Counted from the stretch's first letter, positions 1-9,119 are shown. The stretch is 64,000 nucleotides of DNA from Gordonia namibiensis NBRC 108229 (GCF_000298235.1 NZ_BAHE01000016.1:62001-126000), one strand, 5' to 3'. Notes: a model not told the origin generated them from the letters alone. Numbers and translations are program-made.

Positions 1-2198
1 TGCCGGGTGCCGGTGGCGGTGTTGTCACGCTGGGCCTCGGCGTCGATGGTCGGGGTCGAACCCGCGTCGGTGTCGATCGCACCGGCGGTTGCCAATGCCC
101 GCACCAGCTTCCACCGCAGGTCGGTGTCGACGGCGAGACCGTCCAGGCCCTGCTCGGCCGGGTCCGCACCGTCGAGAAGTGCGCGAACCACGTCGACCTG
201 GTCGTCGTTGAGCTTGCCGGCCAGCCAGGTGTTGACGAAGGCGAGCTGGTGGTCGGAGCCCGCGTCGGCACCCCGTGCGAGTTCCAGCAGCCGGGCGCTG
301 AAAGCGGGCCGACCAATCGAGGACACCCAGGCGGGGTCGGCGTAGGACTCGATCGCCGTGGTCGCCTGCATCAGGACACGCTGCACCACACCGATCTCGG
401 TCTCCGATGCGATCCCGCGCTGCACGAGTTCGACGAAGTCACGGGCGCGCATCTCGGCCTGCCGGGTCATCTCCCACGCCGCGGACCACACGAGCGTGCG
501 CGGCATGGAGTCGGTGATGTCGCCGATGCGGGCGGTCGCGGTCGCCAGCGACTCGGGGTCGAGGCGGATCGACGCATAGGTGAGGTCACCGTCGTTGAGC
601 AGCACCAGGTCTCCGCGGTTCACGCCGACGAGGTCGGGCACGTCGGTGCGCTCACCCTCGACGTCGAGTTCGACGCTCTGGGTCTGTTCGATGGCGCCGG
701 AACCGTTGTCGGCGTAGATGCCGACGCGGAGCCGATGTACGCGGGTCTCGCCCGCGCCCGGGGCGGCGCCGTCCTGGACGATCGTGAACCGGGTGAACGC
801 CCCGGACTCGTCGACCTCGAAATCGGGTCGCATGACGTTGATGCCGGTGGTGCGCAGCCACTGGTCGCCCCAGTCCGACAGGTCACGACCGGACGACTTC
901 TCCAGTGCCCCCAGCAGATCCGAGAACGTCGCGTTGCCGAACTTGTGGGCGGCGAAGTAGTCGCGCAGACCGGCGAGGAAATCGTCCACACCGACATAGG
1001 CGACGAGCTGCTTGAGCACCGAGGCGCCCTTGGCATAGGTGATGCCGTCGAAGTTGACCTCGACGGCGGCGATGTCGGGGATGTCAGCGGCGACCGGGTG
1101 GGTCGAGGGCAGCTGATCCTGCCGGTACGCCCAGGACTTCTCGACATTGGCGAACGTCGTCCAGGCGTTGGTGTACTCGGTGGCCTCCGACTGGCAGAGA
1201 ACCGAGGCGAACGTGGCGAAGGACTCGTTGAGCCACAGGTCATCCCACCACTGCATGGTGACGAGGTCGCCGAACCACATGTGCGCCATCTCGTGCAGCA
1301 CGGTCTCGGCACGACGCTCGTAGAGGTACTTGGTGACGCGCGACCGGAAGACGTAGTCCTCCAGGAAGGTCACCGCTCCGGCGTTCTCCATCGCGCCGGC
1401 GTTGAACTCGGGCACGAACAGCTGGTCGTACTTGCCGAAGGCGTAGGGGATGCCGAAGTTCTTGTGGTAGAAGGCGAATCCCTGTTTGGTCTCGGTGAAG
1501 AGCCGGTCGGCGTCCATGTGTTCGGCCAGCGAGGCGCGGCAGTAGATGCCCAGGGGGATGTCGCCGTGGTCGTCGGAGTAGACGTCGGTCCACTCGGCGT
1601 ACGGCCCGGCGATCAGCGCGACGAGGTAGGTGCTCATCGGCGCTGTCTCGCGGAAGCGGTGGATACCCGGTTCGGCGGCGGTGGTCTCGACGTGTGCCGC
1701 GTTCGAGATGACCTTCCAGTCCTCGGGTGCGGTGACCGTGAGGGTGTAGGTGGCCTTGAGGTCCGGCTGATCGAAGCAGGCGAACATGCGCTTGGCGTCG
1801 GCGGTCTCGAACTGGGAGTACAGGTACACCGAGTCGTCGGACTGGTCGACGAAGCGGTGCAGTCCCTCACCGGTGTTCGAGTACGCGCAGTCGGCGACCA
1901 CGGTGAGGGTGTTCTCCGCGGCCAGCCCGGGCAGGGCGATGCCGACGGATTCGTCGAAACCGGAGACGTCGAGCTCGACGCCGTTGAGCGTCGCCGAGTG
2001 CAGCGTCGGCGCGACGAGGTCGATGAAGGTCTCGGCGCCCTCGGTCGCGGTGAACGTGACCGTCGTGGTGGATCTGAAAGTCTGGGTGCCGGGCGAACCG
2101 TTGCCGTCGGTGAGGTCGAGTTCGATCTGGTAGTTCGACACGTCGACGATCGCGGCGCGCTCGCGGGCCTGGTCTCTGGTGAGGTTCGGGGCAGTCAC
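1..2198 (-). CDS. pepN: Aminopeptidase N (M1 zinc metallopeptidase), 3' end cut by window edge
   Basis: Cytosolic aminopeptidase that removes N-terminal residues from peptides. The minus-strand frame opens with GTG at 2198 and runs off position 1, so about 732 of the usual ~850-870 residues are present and the C-terminus is missing. Seen directly: the exopeptidase motif GAMEN at residues 268-272, the zinc motif HEMAH at 302-306, and the third zinc ligand Glu325 in NESFA, 18 residues further on as in the M1 family. It starts 29 bases after the stop of a double-TetR gene on the same strand, so the two may be co-transcribed. No strong Shine-Dalgarno precedes the GTG. The neighbours (nitroreductase, rpiB, nei) are the same as around M. 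tuberculosis pepN. Confidence 0.95.
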   Translation of the reverse strand, partial: MTAPNLTRDQARERAAIVDVSNYQIELDLTDGNGSPGTQTFRSTTTVTFTATEGAETFIDLVAPTLHSATLNGVELDVSGFDESVGIALPGLAAENTLTVVADCAYSNTGEGLHRFVDQSDDSVYLYSQFETADAKRMFACFDQPDLKATYTLTVTAPEDWKVISNAAHVETTAAEPGIHRFRETAPMSTYLVALIAGPYAEWTDVYSDDHGDIPLGIYCRASLAEHMDADRLFTETKQGFAFYHKNFGIPYAFGKYDQLFVPEFNAGAMENAGAVTFLEDYVFRSRVTKYLYERRAETVLHEMAHMWFGDLVTMQWWDDLWLNESFATFASVLCQSEATEYTNAWTTFANVEKSWAYRQDQLPSTHPVAADIPDIAAVEVNFDGITYAKGASVLKQLVAYVGVDDFLAGLRDYFAAHKFGNATFSDLLGALEKSSGRDLSDWGDQWLRTTGINVMRPDFEVDESGAFTRFTIVQDGAAPGAGETRVHRLRVGIYADNGSGAIEQTQSVELDVEGERTDVPDLVGVNRGDLVLLNDGDLTYASIRLDPESLATATARIGDITDSMPRTLVWSAAWEMTRQAEMRARDFVELVQRGIASETEIGVVQRVLMQATTAIESYADPAWVSSIGRPAFSARLLELARGADAGSDHQLAFVNTWLAGKLNDDQVDVVRALLDGADPAEQGLDGLAVDTDLRWKLVRALATAGAIDTDAGSTPTIDAEAQRDNTATGTR

Positions 2199-2227
2199 GC
2201 AGGCCAGCTTATAGAGATTGGCGGTGC

Positions 2228-3463
2228 TCAGCCGTCCGACAGCAGATCGGCGGGTTGGAGGATCGCGGTCGCGAGTGCGATGAGGGCGTCGGAGATCCCC
2301 GTTCGTGCGCGCAGTTCCGGCGACTGCACGATGTCACCGGTCACCCCGATGAACGCGCGGGTGAGGCCTGCGGCGTCGCCCTCGGACAGTTCGGGCGCGC
2401 GGGCGCGGATGGCGGCGGCCCATTCGGCGATGTATGCGCGTTGGGCCGACCGCAAGACGTCCTGGTCGGCCTCGGGCAGGTAGACGAGGTCGCGGGTGAA
2501 GATCGGGACGATCCGTCCGTGCACGCCGAGCGCCTGCTCCACGTGCAGTGAGATCAGCACGTCGAGGGCGTCGCTCGGCTCGACGCCGTCGAGGGCGTGG
2601 GCCGTGAGGAAGAGCATTCCCTCGAGGGCGCGGAACAGGATCGCGCGCAAGACCTCGGTCTTGCCCGGGATCTGCTGATAGAAGGTGGCGACCGAGATGT
2701 CGGCCGCCCGCGCGATGTCGTCGATCCGGACGTCGTGGAAACCCCGCTCGGCGAACAGGTCGGTGGCGGCATCGAGGATGCGCTCGTGCCGGTCGGCGGG
2801 GCGTCGGGTAGGCGGCGACGGGGATGAGGCGTCGGGTCCGGCTGCGGGCACCTCGCAGTCGACGATCGACCGGGCTATGGCCCGCTGGATCTGCATCACG
2901 CGTGCGGGCGGCATCTGCCCGCGGATCACCGAGGTGTTGGAGTACAGGCTCAGGACGGCGAACCCGAGTAGACGGGCATCGGCGTCCGGCAGGTCGGGTC
3001 GTACTGCGACGACCTTGTCGGCGATGTAGTCACCGTACTTCGTGAAATAGCCGCGCATCTCGGCGAGTTGTGTGGGCTGCAGGTGCCGTTGTTCGCGGCG
3101 CCAGAGGATGGACACATCGTGATTGGCGGTCATGTCCCCGAGACGATCGAGGAAATGCCACAGTTGGGCCGCCGGTGTCTCGCCGCGGCCGTCGGCCTCG
3201 CGCACGAGCTGGTCCACCAGGTCGACCTGGGTCAACAACGCCTGCACGAGGATGTCGTGCTTGCCGGGGAAGTGGCGGTACACCGCGGGACCGGTGAGAC
3301 CCACCGCGGCACCGATCTGTTCGATGCTGACGTTGCGGTAGCCGAAGTCCTGGAAGAGGATCGTCGCCGCCCGGACGATCTGCTCGGCCCGGAGCCCCCG
3401 GGGGTTCGCCCGCGCGCCCGCCGGACCGGGACCGGAGCCCGGATCATTCGGCGTCGACGACAT
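2228..3463 (-). CDS. TetR-family regulator with two complete TetR modules in one chain
   Basis: 411-residue DNA-binding regulator, about twice the usual TetR length. The N-terminal module has a helix-turn-helix at about residues 25-72 (ending VYRHFPGKHDIL). After its own ligand-type helical domain and a Pro/Ser-rich linker near 208-222, a second helix-turn-helix begins (RHERILDAATDLFAERGF, then TFYQQIPGKTEVL) followed by a second C-terminal domain. Start ATG at 3463 is preceded by AGAGGA. It lies directly upstream of pepN on the same strand. Ligand and targets are unknown. Tandem TetR proteins occur in mycolata, some linked to lipid metabolism, but nothing here fixes the function. A pseudo-dimer binding DNA as one chain is an inference. 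Confidence 0.88.
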   Translation of the reverse strand: MSSTPNDPGSGPGPAGARANPRGLRAEQIVRAATILFQDFGYRNVSIEQIGAAVGLTGPAVYRHFPGKHDILVQALLTQVDLVDQLVREADGRGETPAAQLWHFLDRLGDMTANHDVSILWRREQRHLQPTQLAEMRGYFTKYGDYIADKVVAVRPDLPDADARLLGFAVLSLYSNTSVIRGQMPPARVMQIQRAIARSIVDCEVPAAGPDASSPSPPTRRPADRHERILDAATDLFAERGFHDVRIDDIARAADISVATFYQQIPGKTEVLRAILFRALEGMLFLTAHALDGVEPSDALDVLISLHVEQALGVHGRIVPIFTRDLVYLPEADQDVLRSAQRAYIAEWAAAIRARAPELSEGDAAGLTRAFIGVTGDIVQSPELRARTGISDALIALATAILQPADLLSDG

Positions 3464-3669
3464 GGACGTTTCCTCTCCGAGAACGGTGGCTGACCCGGAC
3501 GTGGCCCACCCGAAGGGGTCCTCCCAAGGAACCGTAACCGGATCCGAGCCAGATTTCCGCAGCTCACATCACAAACCGGGAACAGCCCGACGCGTGCCGA
3601 TGTTGAGCACGGTTGACGGTGCCGCCGGTACGGTCGAGATCGAACACCACTTCTGAGAGGACGTCGACG

Positions 3670-4293
3670 ATGTCAGAGCAGGGCCAGTCCACCACCGATC
3701 GGGTCGATTTCTGGTTCGACCCGCTCTGCCCGTGGTGCTGGATCACCTCCCGGTGGATCCTCGAGGCCGAGAAGGTCCGGCCGATCGACGTGAACTTCCA
3801 CATCATGAGCCTGGCCGTTCTCAACGAGGGCAAGGAGATCCCCGACGAGTACCGCGAGGCGCTGAAGAACGCATGGCGTCCGGTCCGGGTGATCGCCGCG
3901 GCTGCAGCGGAGAAGGGCGACGATATCCTCGCGCCTCTCTACGCCGCGATGGGCACCCGGATCCACAATGAGGGGATCAAGGACTTCGACGAGGTCATCG
4001 CCGGTGCGCTCGCCGAGCTCGGGCTCGATGCCTCGCTGGCGAAGGCCGCCGATTCCGAGGAGTTCGACGAGGCCATCCGCAAGAGCCACCACGAGGGAAT
4101 GGACAAGGTCGGCGACGACGTCGGCACCCCGACGATCCACGTGAACGGTGTCGCCTTCTTCGGCCCGGTGCTGTCACGTATCCCGCGCGGCGAGGACGCC
4201 GGCAAGGTTTGGGACGGGGCGCTCGCCCTCGCGTCGTACCCGCACTTCTACGAGCTCAAGCGCAGCCGCACCGAAGGGCCCCAGTTCGACTGA
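3670..4293 (+). CDS. DsbA/thioredoxin-fold oxidoreductase, mycothiol-dependent nitroreductase type (Rv2466c-like)
   Basis: 207-residue cytosolic thioredoxin-fold protein without signal peptide. The active site CPWC is at Cys20-Cys23 within FDPLCPWCW, and the cis-proline loop GTPTIHVNG lies near residue 155-163. In M. tuberculosis the homologue Rv2466c uses mycothiol as reductant, is oxidative-stress induced and activates nitro prodrugs; those properties are known for the family, not shown here. Start ATG at 3670 is chosen because GAGAGGA lies just upstream; a longer in-frame extension to 3613 lacks a ribosome site. It is divergent from the TetR gene across about 200 bases. Confidence 0.88.
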   Translation: MSEQGQSTTDRVDFWFDPLCPWCWITSRWILEAEKVRPIDVNFHIMSLAVLNEGKEIPDEYREALKNAWRPVRVIAAAAAEKGDDILAPLYAAMGTRIHNEGIKDFDEVIAGALAELGLDASLAKAADSEEFDEAIRKSHHEGMDKVGDDVGTPTIHVNGVAFFGPVLSRIPRGEDAGKVWDGALALASYPHFYELKRSRTEGPQFD

Positions 4294-4340
4294 TTCGCAG
4301 CACGATTCGCTCTCCGCGAACCCGCTTCCCGAACCCCCGC

Positions 4341-5366
4341 TCAGAACCTGGGCGGGGGTTCGATGCCGTTCGGGAGCGAACCCGTCGGGACCGTCGCCGG
4401 GTGCGCAGGCGGTGGCACGGCCACGACGTTGCCGCTGCCGATGCCGCGCACGATCCGGCGTGGCCGCAGCAACATCGCGCCGGCCCGGGTGCGGTCACGC
4501 AGTGCAGCTGCGCGCCAGGTCAGGACGGGATGGGTCGAGATCGCATTGACCAGGTGCACGAAGAAGCCACGTTCGTGGGTGGCGCGGTCGGCGAACTGGT
4601 CGAAGTCGACCGCCGACAGCATGTACTTGCCGGCGGCCAGGACGCCGATCGCGCCCGGAGCCCCCGCCGGCTTCGCGTAGTAGCCGTAGTTGTCCGCGGT
4701 GTACTCCTGCGCCCGTGACAGGGCGCTGCCGAGCAGAGGGATGTTGGTGCCGAAGACCGTTGCCAGCTGACGCCAGTACGACGTGTGCCCGGCCGCGATG
4801 TGCCCGACCTCGTGTCCGATGATGAACTCCAGCGCCTCGGGACTGCGCGCGGCGCCACCGACCTCGAACAGGTCGGAGTAGACGACGACGAACCGGCGGA
4901 ATCCGTGGCCGGAGGCGAAGGCGTTGATCTGTCCGTTCCCGAGCACGACGTAGGCGTCGGGAACGTACTCCAGCCCGTATCGGGCGGCGGCCTCGACCAC
5001 CATGCGGTAGCCCTCCGGGAACTGGGTGGGCGTCATCTGCACGCCGTTCACGCGCGGTGTCGCATAGGTCAGACCGCGGATCACGAACAGCAGCAGCGGA
5101 AATGCTAAGGCGGCCAGCAGGATCTGGTCCAACATGCCGAGGGCGACGAGGAGCACGATCGCCGCGTATCCCACCGTTGTGGTGAGGATGACGAGGACGA
5201 GGACTGGGATCTCCCACGGATGCAGCTGCGGGCGCGCGGCGAAACGAGCCGCGCGAAGCCAGCGTCGTGACGGGTCGGGCGGTGTCTCCGGGAGCGGGTC
5301 GGCGACCCCGGGCACGTTCGGGATCGGGTTCGGCAACGCTCGGGGGATGGGCGCAGGCGTGTCCAC
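4341..5366 (-). CDS. Membrane-anchored M48-family zinc metalloprotease (HtpX/Ste24-like)
   Basis: 341 residues. A Pro-rich N-terminus (1-35) is followed by two hydrophobic membrane segments at about 53-77 and 79-97, then the protease domain. Zinc site HEVGH at 185-189, third ligand Glu221 in AQEYTAD. The family degrades membrane or misfolded proteins; the substrate here is unknown. The tail after residue 310 is Pro-rich. The gene is divergent from rpiB with only 22 bases between start codons, so the rpiB promoter must lie inside its 5' coding region. It converges with the nitroreductase gene. Confidence 0.85.
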   Translation of the reverse strand: MDTPAPIPRALPNPIPNVPGVADPLPETPPDPSRRWLRAARFAARPQLHPWEIPVLVLVILTTTVGYAAIVLLVALGMLDQILLAALAFPLLLFVIRGLTYATPRVNGVQMTPTQFPEGYRMVVEAAARYGLEYVPDAYVVLGNGQINAFASGHGFRRFVVVYSDLFEVGGAARSPEALEFIIGHEVGHIAAGHTSYWRQLATVFGTNIPLLGSALSRAQEYTADNYGYYAKPAGAPGAIGVLAAGKYMLSAVDFDQFADRATHERGFFVHLVNAISTHPVLTWRAAALRDRTRAGAMLLRPRRIVRGIGSGNVVAVPPPAHPATVPTGSLPNGIEPPPRF

Positions 5367-5388
5367 GCCCTCAATCTATAGTGGCGCC

Positions 5389-5868
5389 ATGCGTGTCTAT
5401 CTCGGTGCCGACCATGCCGGATTCGAACTCAAGAACCAGATCGCCGACCACCTGACGGCGAACGGACACGAGGTGGTGGACTGTGGCGCCCACGTCTACG
5501 ACGCCCTCGACGACTACCCGGCCTTCTGCATCGACGCCGCGACCCGGACCGTCGCGGACCCGGGCAGCCTGGGCATCGTGCTCGGCGGCAGCGGAAACGG
5601 CGAGCAGATCGCCGCGAACAAGGTGCCCGGCGCCCGCTGTGCCCTGGCCTGGAGTGTCGAGACCGCGCAGCTCGCACGCCAGCACAACAACGCCCAGCTG
5701 ATCGGCATCGGCGGGCGCATGCACTCCACCGAGGAAGCCCTCGCCATCGTCGACGCCTTCCTGGCCACCGAGTGGTCGGATGAGGCGCGCCACCAGCGCC
5801 GCATCGACATCCTCGCCGAGTACGAGCGCACCGGCGTGGCCCCCGAGGTCCCGCAGCCGCCGGCCTGA
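5389..5868 (+). CDS. rpiB: Ribose-5-phosphate isomerase B
   Basis: 159-residue enzyme interconverting ribose-5-phosphate and ribulose-5-phosphate in the pentose phosphate pathway. The phosphate/substrate motif GADHAG starts at residue 6 and the GGSGNGEQIAANK loop at 66. The Cys base of enterobacterial RpiB is replaced by Ser68, and Glu72 takes the position of the catalytic glutamate known from the M. tuberculosis enzyme, so this is the actinobacterial subtype. The ATG at 5389 begins exactly at the family N-terminus. The stop is followed 3 bases later by the nei start, so the two genes are translationally close. Confidence 0.95.
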   Translation: MRVYLGADHAGFELKNQIADHLTANGHEVVDCGAHVYDALDDYPAFCIDAATRTVADPGSLGIVLGGSGNGEQIAANKVPGARCALAWSVETAQLARQHNNAQLIGIGGRMHSTEEALAIVDAFLATEWSDEARHQRRIDILAEYERTGVAPEVPQPPA

Positions 5869-5871
5869 TCG

Positions 5872-6675
5872 GTGCCCGAAGGTCATACGCTGCACCGGCT
5901 CGCCCGCCGGCAACAGCGACTCTTCGGCGGCCGACCGGTTCGGGTGACCAGCCCCCAGGGGCGGTTCGCCGACGGTGCGGCCGCTGTCGACGGGATGACC
6001 TTCCACGCCGCGGAGGCGTGGGGCAAACACTTGCTCCACCGCTATCGCGACGGACGGACCGAGCGGATGGTGCACATCCACCTCGGCCTCTACGGCGCCT
6101 TCACCGAGCTGACAGCGCCGCCGCCGGAGCCGGTCGGACAGGTCCGGCTGCGTATCGAGACCGAGGACACCGCCACCGACCTGCGCGGACCGACGGCGTG
6201 TGAGATCTACCACCCTGCCGACCTCGACGCGCTGATCGCCCGACTGGGTCCCGACCCGCTGCGACGCGACGCCGACCCGGACCGCGCCTGGGCGGCGATC
6301 TCCCGCTCGTCGCGACCGATCGGCGCACTGCTGATGGACCAGAAGGTCATCGCGGGAATCGGCAACGTCTACCGTGCCGAGGTCCTCTTCCGTGCCGGTA
6401 TCGACCCCATGCGCCCCGGGAAGGGCCTCGCCCGAAGCGAATTCGACAAGATGTGGACCGACCTGGTGGCGCTCATGAAGGTGGGCGTGCGCCGCGGCCG
6501 GATCCACGTGATCCGGCCCGAGGACGACCACGGGGCGCCGGCGTACGCGGCGAATCGTCCGCGGACTTACGTCTACCGCCGGGCAGGGGAGCCGTGCCGC
6601 ATCTGCGGCACTCCGGTTCTGCTCGCCGAACTCGAGGCCCGCAAGCTCTACTGGTGCCCGGTGTGCCAGACGTGA
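5872..6675 (+). CDS. nei: Fpg/Nei family DNA glycosylase (endonuclease VIII, Nei1/Rv2464c type)
   Basis: 267-residue base-excision repair glycosylase/AP lyase for oxidised bases. After the GTG start the mature N-terminus would be Pro2-Glu3 (PEGHTLHRLA), the catalytic Pro-Glu pair of the family. The helix-two-turn-helix signature GIGNVYRAEVLF lies near residues 162-173. The C-terminal zinc finger has CRIC and CPVC pairs (EPCRICG, LYWCPVCQT). It differs from MutM (second copy at 40108) by PEGH instead of PELPE. It follows rpiB directly, the same order as in M. tuberculosis. Confidence 0.92.
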   Translation: MPEGHTLHRLARRQQRLFGGRPVRVTSPQGRFADGAAAVDGMTFHAAEAWGKHLLHRYRDGRTERMVHIHLGLYGAFTELTAPPPEPVGQVRLRIETEDTATDLRGPTACEIYHPADLDALIARLGPDPLRRDADPDRAWAAISRSSRPIGALLMDQKVIAGIGNVYRAEVLFRAGIDPMRPGKGLARSEFDKMWTDLVALMKVGVRRGRIHVIRPEDDHGAPAYAANRPRTYVYRRAGEPCRICGTPVLLAELEARKLYWCPVCQT

Positions 6676-6771
6676 CGCTTCCCTCAAAAGATGTATGGAT
6701 AGGCGAACCTCAGTAACATCGCGGAAGTTCGGGATGCACTGCATCCGCGTCGCAATCTGGTGGGGGTAAGC

Positions 6772-7209
6772 GTGTCGATCGTCGAGGAGTCGCGTGTCCA
6801 TGCCGGCCTGATCTCGCGTGGTGAGGTGTCGCCGCTGAAGGACGTGCCGTTCCACGGCGCTTCTGATGCGCCGATCTCCCGACGCGTCCTAGCCGGCGGC
6901 GATCTGTTCCCCGAGGCCGAGAAGCGGGTCGTCGCCCATGAGATGCGCGCCGTCTCGGCCGCGACCCGGGACTACTGCGAACCCCACGTGCACGACTGTC
7001 CCGAGATCAACATCCTCCTCTCGCTCGATCACCTGGTCTACGAGATCACCCTGGGCGACGAGTCGTATGTGGTGGAGGCCCCGGCGAGCATCTACATCCC
7101 GGCCGGCCTGAGCCACAGCGCGAACGTGATCGAGGGGAGTGGTTTCTTCATCGCGATCATCGAGACCGCGGACTACGTCGCCAAGCCGCCGCCCGGCGCC
7201 ACCTTCTGA
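6772..7209 (+). CDS. Small cupin-domain protein
   Basis: About 145 residues with one cupin barrel. Motif 1 is visible as EPHVHDCPEINIL (HxHxxxE metal ligands) and motif 2 as IPAGLSHSANV. No fused domain, signal or membrane segment. The metal ligands are intact, so a metal-dependent isomerase, dioxygenase or sugar-binding role is possible but the substrate cannot be read from sequence. The GTG at 6772 is preferred because a GGGGG run ends 5 bases before it; an in-frame GTG at 6760 would add 4 residues. It stands alone between nei and the hydrolase, about 96 bases after nei. Confidence 0.78.
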   Translation: MSIVEESRVHAGLISRGEVSPLKDVPFHGASDAPISRRVLAGGDLFPEAEKRVVAHEMRAVSAATRDYCEPHVHDCPEINILLSLDHLVYEITLGDESYVVEAPASIYIPAGLSHSANVIEGSGFFIAIIETADYVAKPPPGATF

Positions 7210-7277
7210 CCTCCATCCGGCGCGGAAGCGTCCGGAGGATCTCAGCGAACCCACAGCGTCGTCTGACGTCCGCTCAC

Positions 7278-8237
7278 ATGTGCGGTCGTCACGCTGGATG
7301 GGTGTACAGCGACGAGCAGACCCTCGACGACGCCCTCGGGGACGTCTATCGGCCGGCGATCACCGTCCTCGTGGTCGGCGGAACCGGGGAGTCGTACCCG
7401 GGCGACGTCCGCACCGAGGTGACCGGTCTCCTCTCGGGCGTGACCGCCGAACTCGACGATCGGTTCTCCTGCCGCTGGGTCGCCTATCCGGCGAGCTACG
7501 GCCCGGCGCCCCATCCCGGCGGCATGAGCTTCGCCGACAGTGCGGCGATCGGTTCCCGGCGATTGTCCGAGCTGCTCGAGCAGACCACGGGATCGGTTGC
7601 CCTGCTGGGGTACTCGCAAGGTGCCGTGGTGATCCGGGCGGCGCTCGCCGAACTGGGGGCGCGCCGTCATCCCGTTGTCGACCGAGTGATCGGCGTCGGA
7701 CTCGTCGCGGATCCGCACCAGCCGCCGGGGGCCGTACCCGGATGCGACGGATGGGGTGTCGCGGGTCCCGGGGAACAGTTACCGGCGGGCCTGCCCGTGA
7801 TGTGGGTGGGCGCCCCCGACGACATGATCTGCAACGCACGCGCCGATTCCCTGGTCCGTGACATTGCCGACCTCACCCGGGCGATGACCTTCGCCGCGCT
7901 GGGCCGCTGGGGACGCAGCGCATTCGAGGTGCTGCGCCGCAACGCCTTCCAGAACGCCCGCCGCACCGCGGTGCGCCCGTCGCAGTGGCGGCGGGACATC
8001 CACCGACTCGCATCGGCCTGGTGGGAGATCCGCTGTTATCTGCCGTCGGTGATGCGGTTCCTCGGTGTCGCGTGGGCGAATTCGCCGGGCGGACGGCACA
8101 CCTCGTACGGCCACGAGCCCTATCGACTCGGTTCTGTCACCGATCCCGTCTCGACCGGGTGTCAGGTGATCGCGGGTTGGCTGCAGGTGCAGGCGACGTT
8201 CGCCGCCGTTCCCGCGGACGACGTCCGCGCTGCTTGA
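7278..8237 (+). CDS. Cutinase / PE-PPE / LysB-like serine alpha/beta hydrolase
   Basis: 319-residue hydrolase. The nucleophile elbow GYSQG lies near residue 113, the acid probably in APDDMICNA near 181, and the base histidine in GGRHTSYGHEP near 278. The architecture and the DDMICN motif resemble cutinase-like proteins and the LysB esterases of mycobacteriophages, which cleave mycolate esters; a cell-envelope lipid esterase role is therefore an inference. No signal peptide is visible, so location is uncertain. The start is uncertain: ATG 7278 or GTG 7302, the latter preceded only by a weak GGATGG. A strong hairpin follows the gene. Confidence 0.7.
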   Translation: MCGRHAGWVYSDEQTLDDALGDVYRPAITVLVVGGTGESYPGDVRTEVTGLLSGVTAELDDRFSCRWVAYPASYGPAPHPGGMSFADSAAIGSRRLSELLEQTTGSVALLGYSQGAVVIRAALAELGARRHPVVDRVIGVGLVADPHQPPGAVPGCDGWGVAGPGEQLPAGLPVMWVGAPDDMICNARADSLVRDIADLTRAMTFAALGRWGRSAFEVLRRNAFQNARRTAVRPSQWRRDIHRLASAWWEIRCYLPSVMRFLGVAWANSPGGRHTSYGHEPYRLGSVTDPVSTGCQVIAGWLQVQATFAAVPADDVRAA

Positions 8238-8284
8238 GGAGTCTCCCGAGTCGCGCGTCACGGCTGTCGTCCGACACCGACAAC

Positions 8285-8317
8285 GAAGGCCGGTCACCGT
8301 GGAGGTGACCGGCCTTC
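8285..8317. terminator. Bidirectional terminator hairpin between convergent genes
   Basis: Perfect 14-bp inverted repeat GAAGGCCGGTCACC with a 5-base loop (GTGGA), placed 48 bases after the hydrolase stop and 22 bases after the L,D-transpeptidase stop on the other strand. There is no U-tract, as is common in high-GC actinobacteria. Confidence 0.75.
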
Positions 8318-8338
8318 GAGGTCTGTTGGAACGCCAGA

Positions 8339-9037
8339 TCAGTTGCCGTTGTACTGGCCGCCGATGGTGTTCCGGACCACGATCGGGGTTCCGCGCGGGA
8401 CGTTGTCGTAGACCCACTTGCCGAACTCGGTGGTGACGTTGATACAGCCGTGGCTCACATTGCTGTTGCCCTGCTGCGCGACCGACCACGGTGCCGCGTG
8501 GATGAAGATGCCGTCCCACGACATGCGGGTCGCGTACTCGACGTAGGTGCGGTAGCCCTCGGCGGAGTCGACCGGCACACCGTACGTGGACGAATCCATG
8601 TACATGTCGCGGTACTTCTCCTTGGTGTAGTAGACACCGTTCGGGGTCGGGTGCTTGTCCGAACCCATCGAGATCGGCATGGTCTTGACGACCTCGCCGT
8701 TCTTCCACCACGTGATGGTGTGGGTCTTGTCGTCGGCCAGGGCGATGTACCCGGTCGGGGACTTCACGTTCGGGATGGCCGGACCCGCGGGCTTCTCCGG
8801 GGTGGTGCTGCTCGACGGCGGCTCCGGGGCCTTCGGGGTGCTCGGTGCCGGCGGCGTCGGCAGGCCCGGGATCACGGGGATCTCGACCGGCGGCAGGCCG
8901 GGGATCACGGTGACGGGTGCAGCGTTCGCAACGCCGGGGAGGGCGAGAGCCATGGCCAGGACGCCGACGACGATCCCGCTGAGGCGCCGAGTGGTGCGTC
9001 GACGAGACCGCGTGGTCGGCACATTGTTGGTCTGCAC
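8339..9037 (-). CDS. Secreted L,D-transpeptidase (YkuD domain)
   Basis: 232-residue exported protein that forms 3-3 peptidoglycan cross-links or attaches proteins to peptidoglycan. An Arg-rich n-region (RSRRRTTRR) and hydrophobic core (IVVGVLAMALAL) give a signal peptide cut after ANA. A Pro-rich linker of about 60 residues containing repeated VIPGLP units leads to the YkuD domain (from about residue 95), with catalytic motif HAAPW then SHGCINV (His, Cys). The GTG at 9037 is chosen because GAAGG lies 8 bases upstream and the signal peptide then starts correctly; a longer frame to 9208 lacks support. A 23-bp palindrome lies 60 bases upstream. Confidence 0.88.
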   Translation of the reverse strand: MQTNNVPTTRSRRRTTRRLSGIVVGVLAMALALPGVANAAPVTVIPGLPPVEIPVIPGLPTPPAPSTPKAPEPPSSSTTPEKPAGPAIPNVKSPTGYIALADDKTHTITWWKNGEVVKTMPISMGSDKHPTPNGVYYTKEKYRDMYMDSSTYGVPVDSAEGYRTYVEYATRMSWDGIFIHAAPWSVAQQGNSNVSHGCINVTTEFGKWVYDNVPRGTPIVVRNTIGGQYNGN

Positions 9038-9096
9038 TAGTCGTACCTTCGGTTCGATGAATATCTCGCGCTGTACATCTGAAAGCGCGAATCCAT

Positions 9097-9119
9097 CGTT
9101 ACACAACCGTTGTCTAACG
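9097..9119. promoter_or_regulatory. Near-perfect 23-bp palindrome upstream of the L,D-transpeptidase gene
   Basis: Arms CGTTA-C-ACAAC and GTTGT-C-TAACG around a central C, symmetrical except at position 6 of each arm. It lies 60-82 bases upstream of the GTG start, the right place for an operator. On the minus strand it contains ACAAC-N6-GTAAC, one mismatch from the direct-repeat consensus described for MtrA. Regulator identity is an inference. Confidence 0.4.

Noticed and set aside
249-2483. Long plus-strand open frame opposite pepN (744 codons)
   Set aside because: Composition is that of an antisense shadow in high-GC DNA; the minus strand encodes intact M1 peptidase motifs in the same region.
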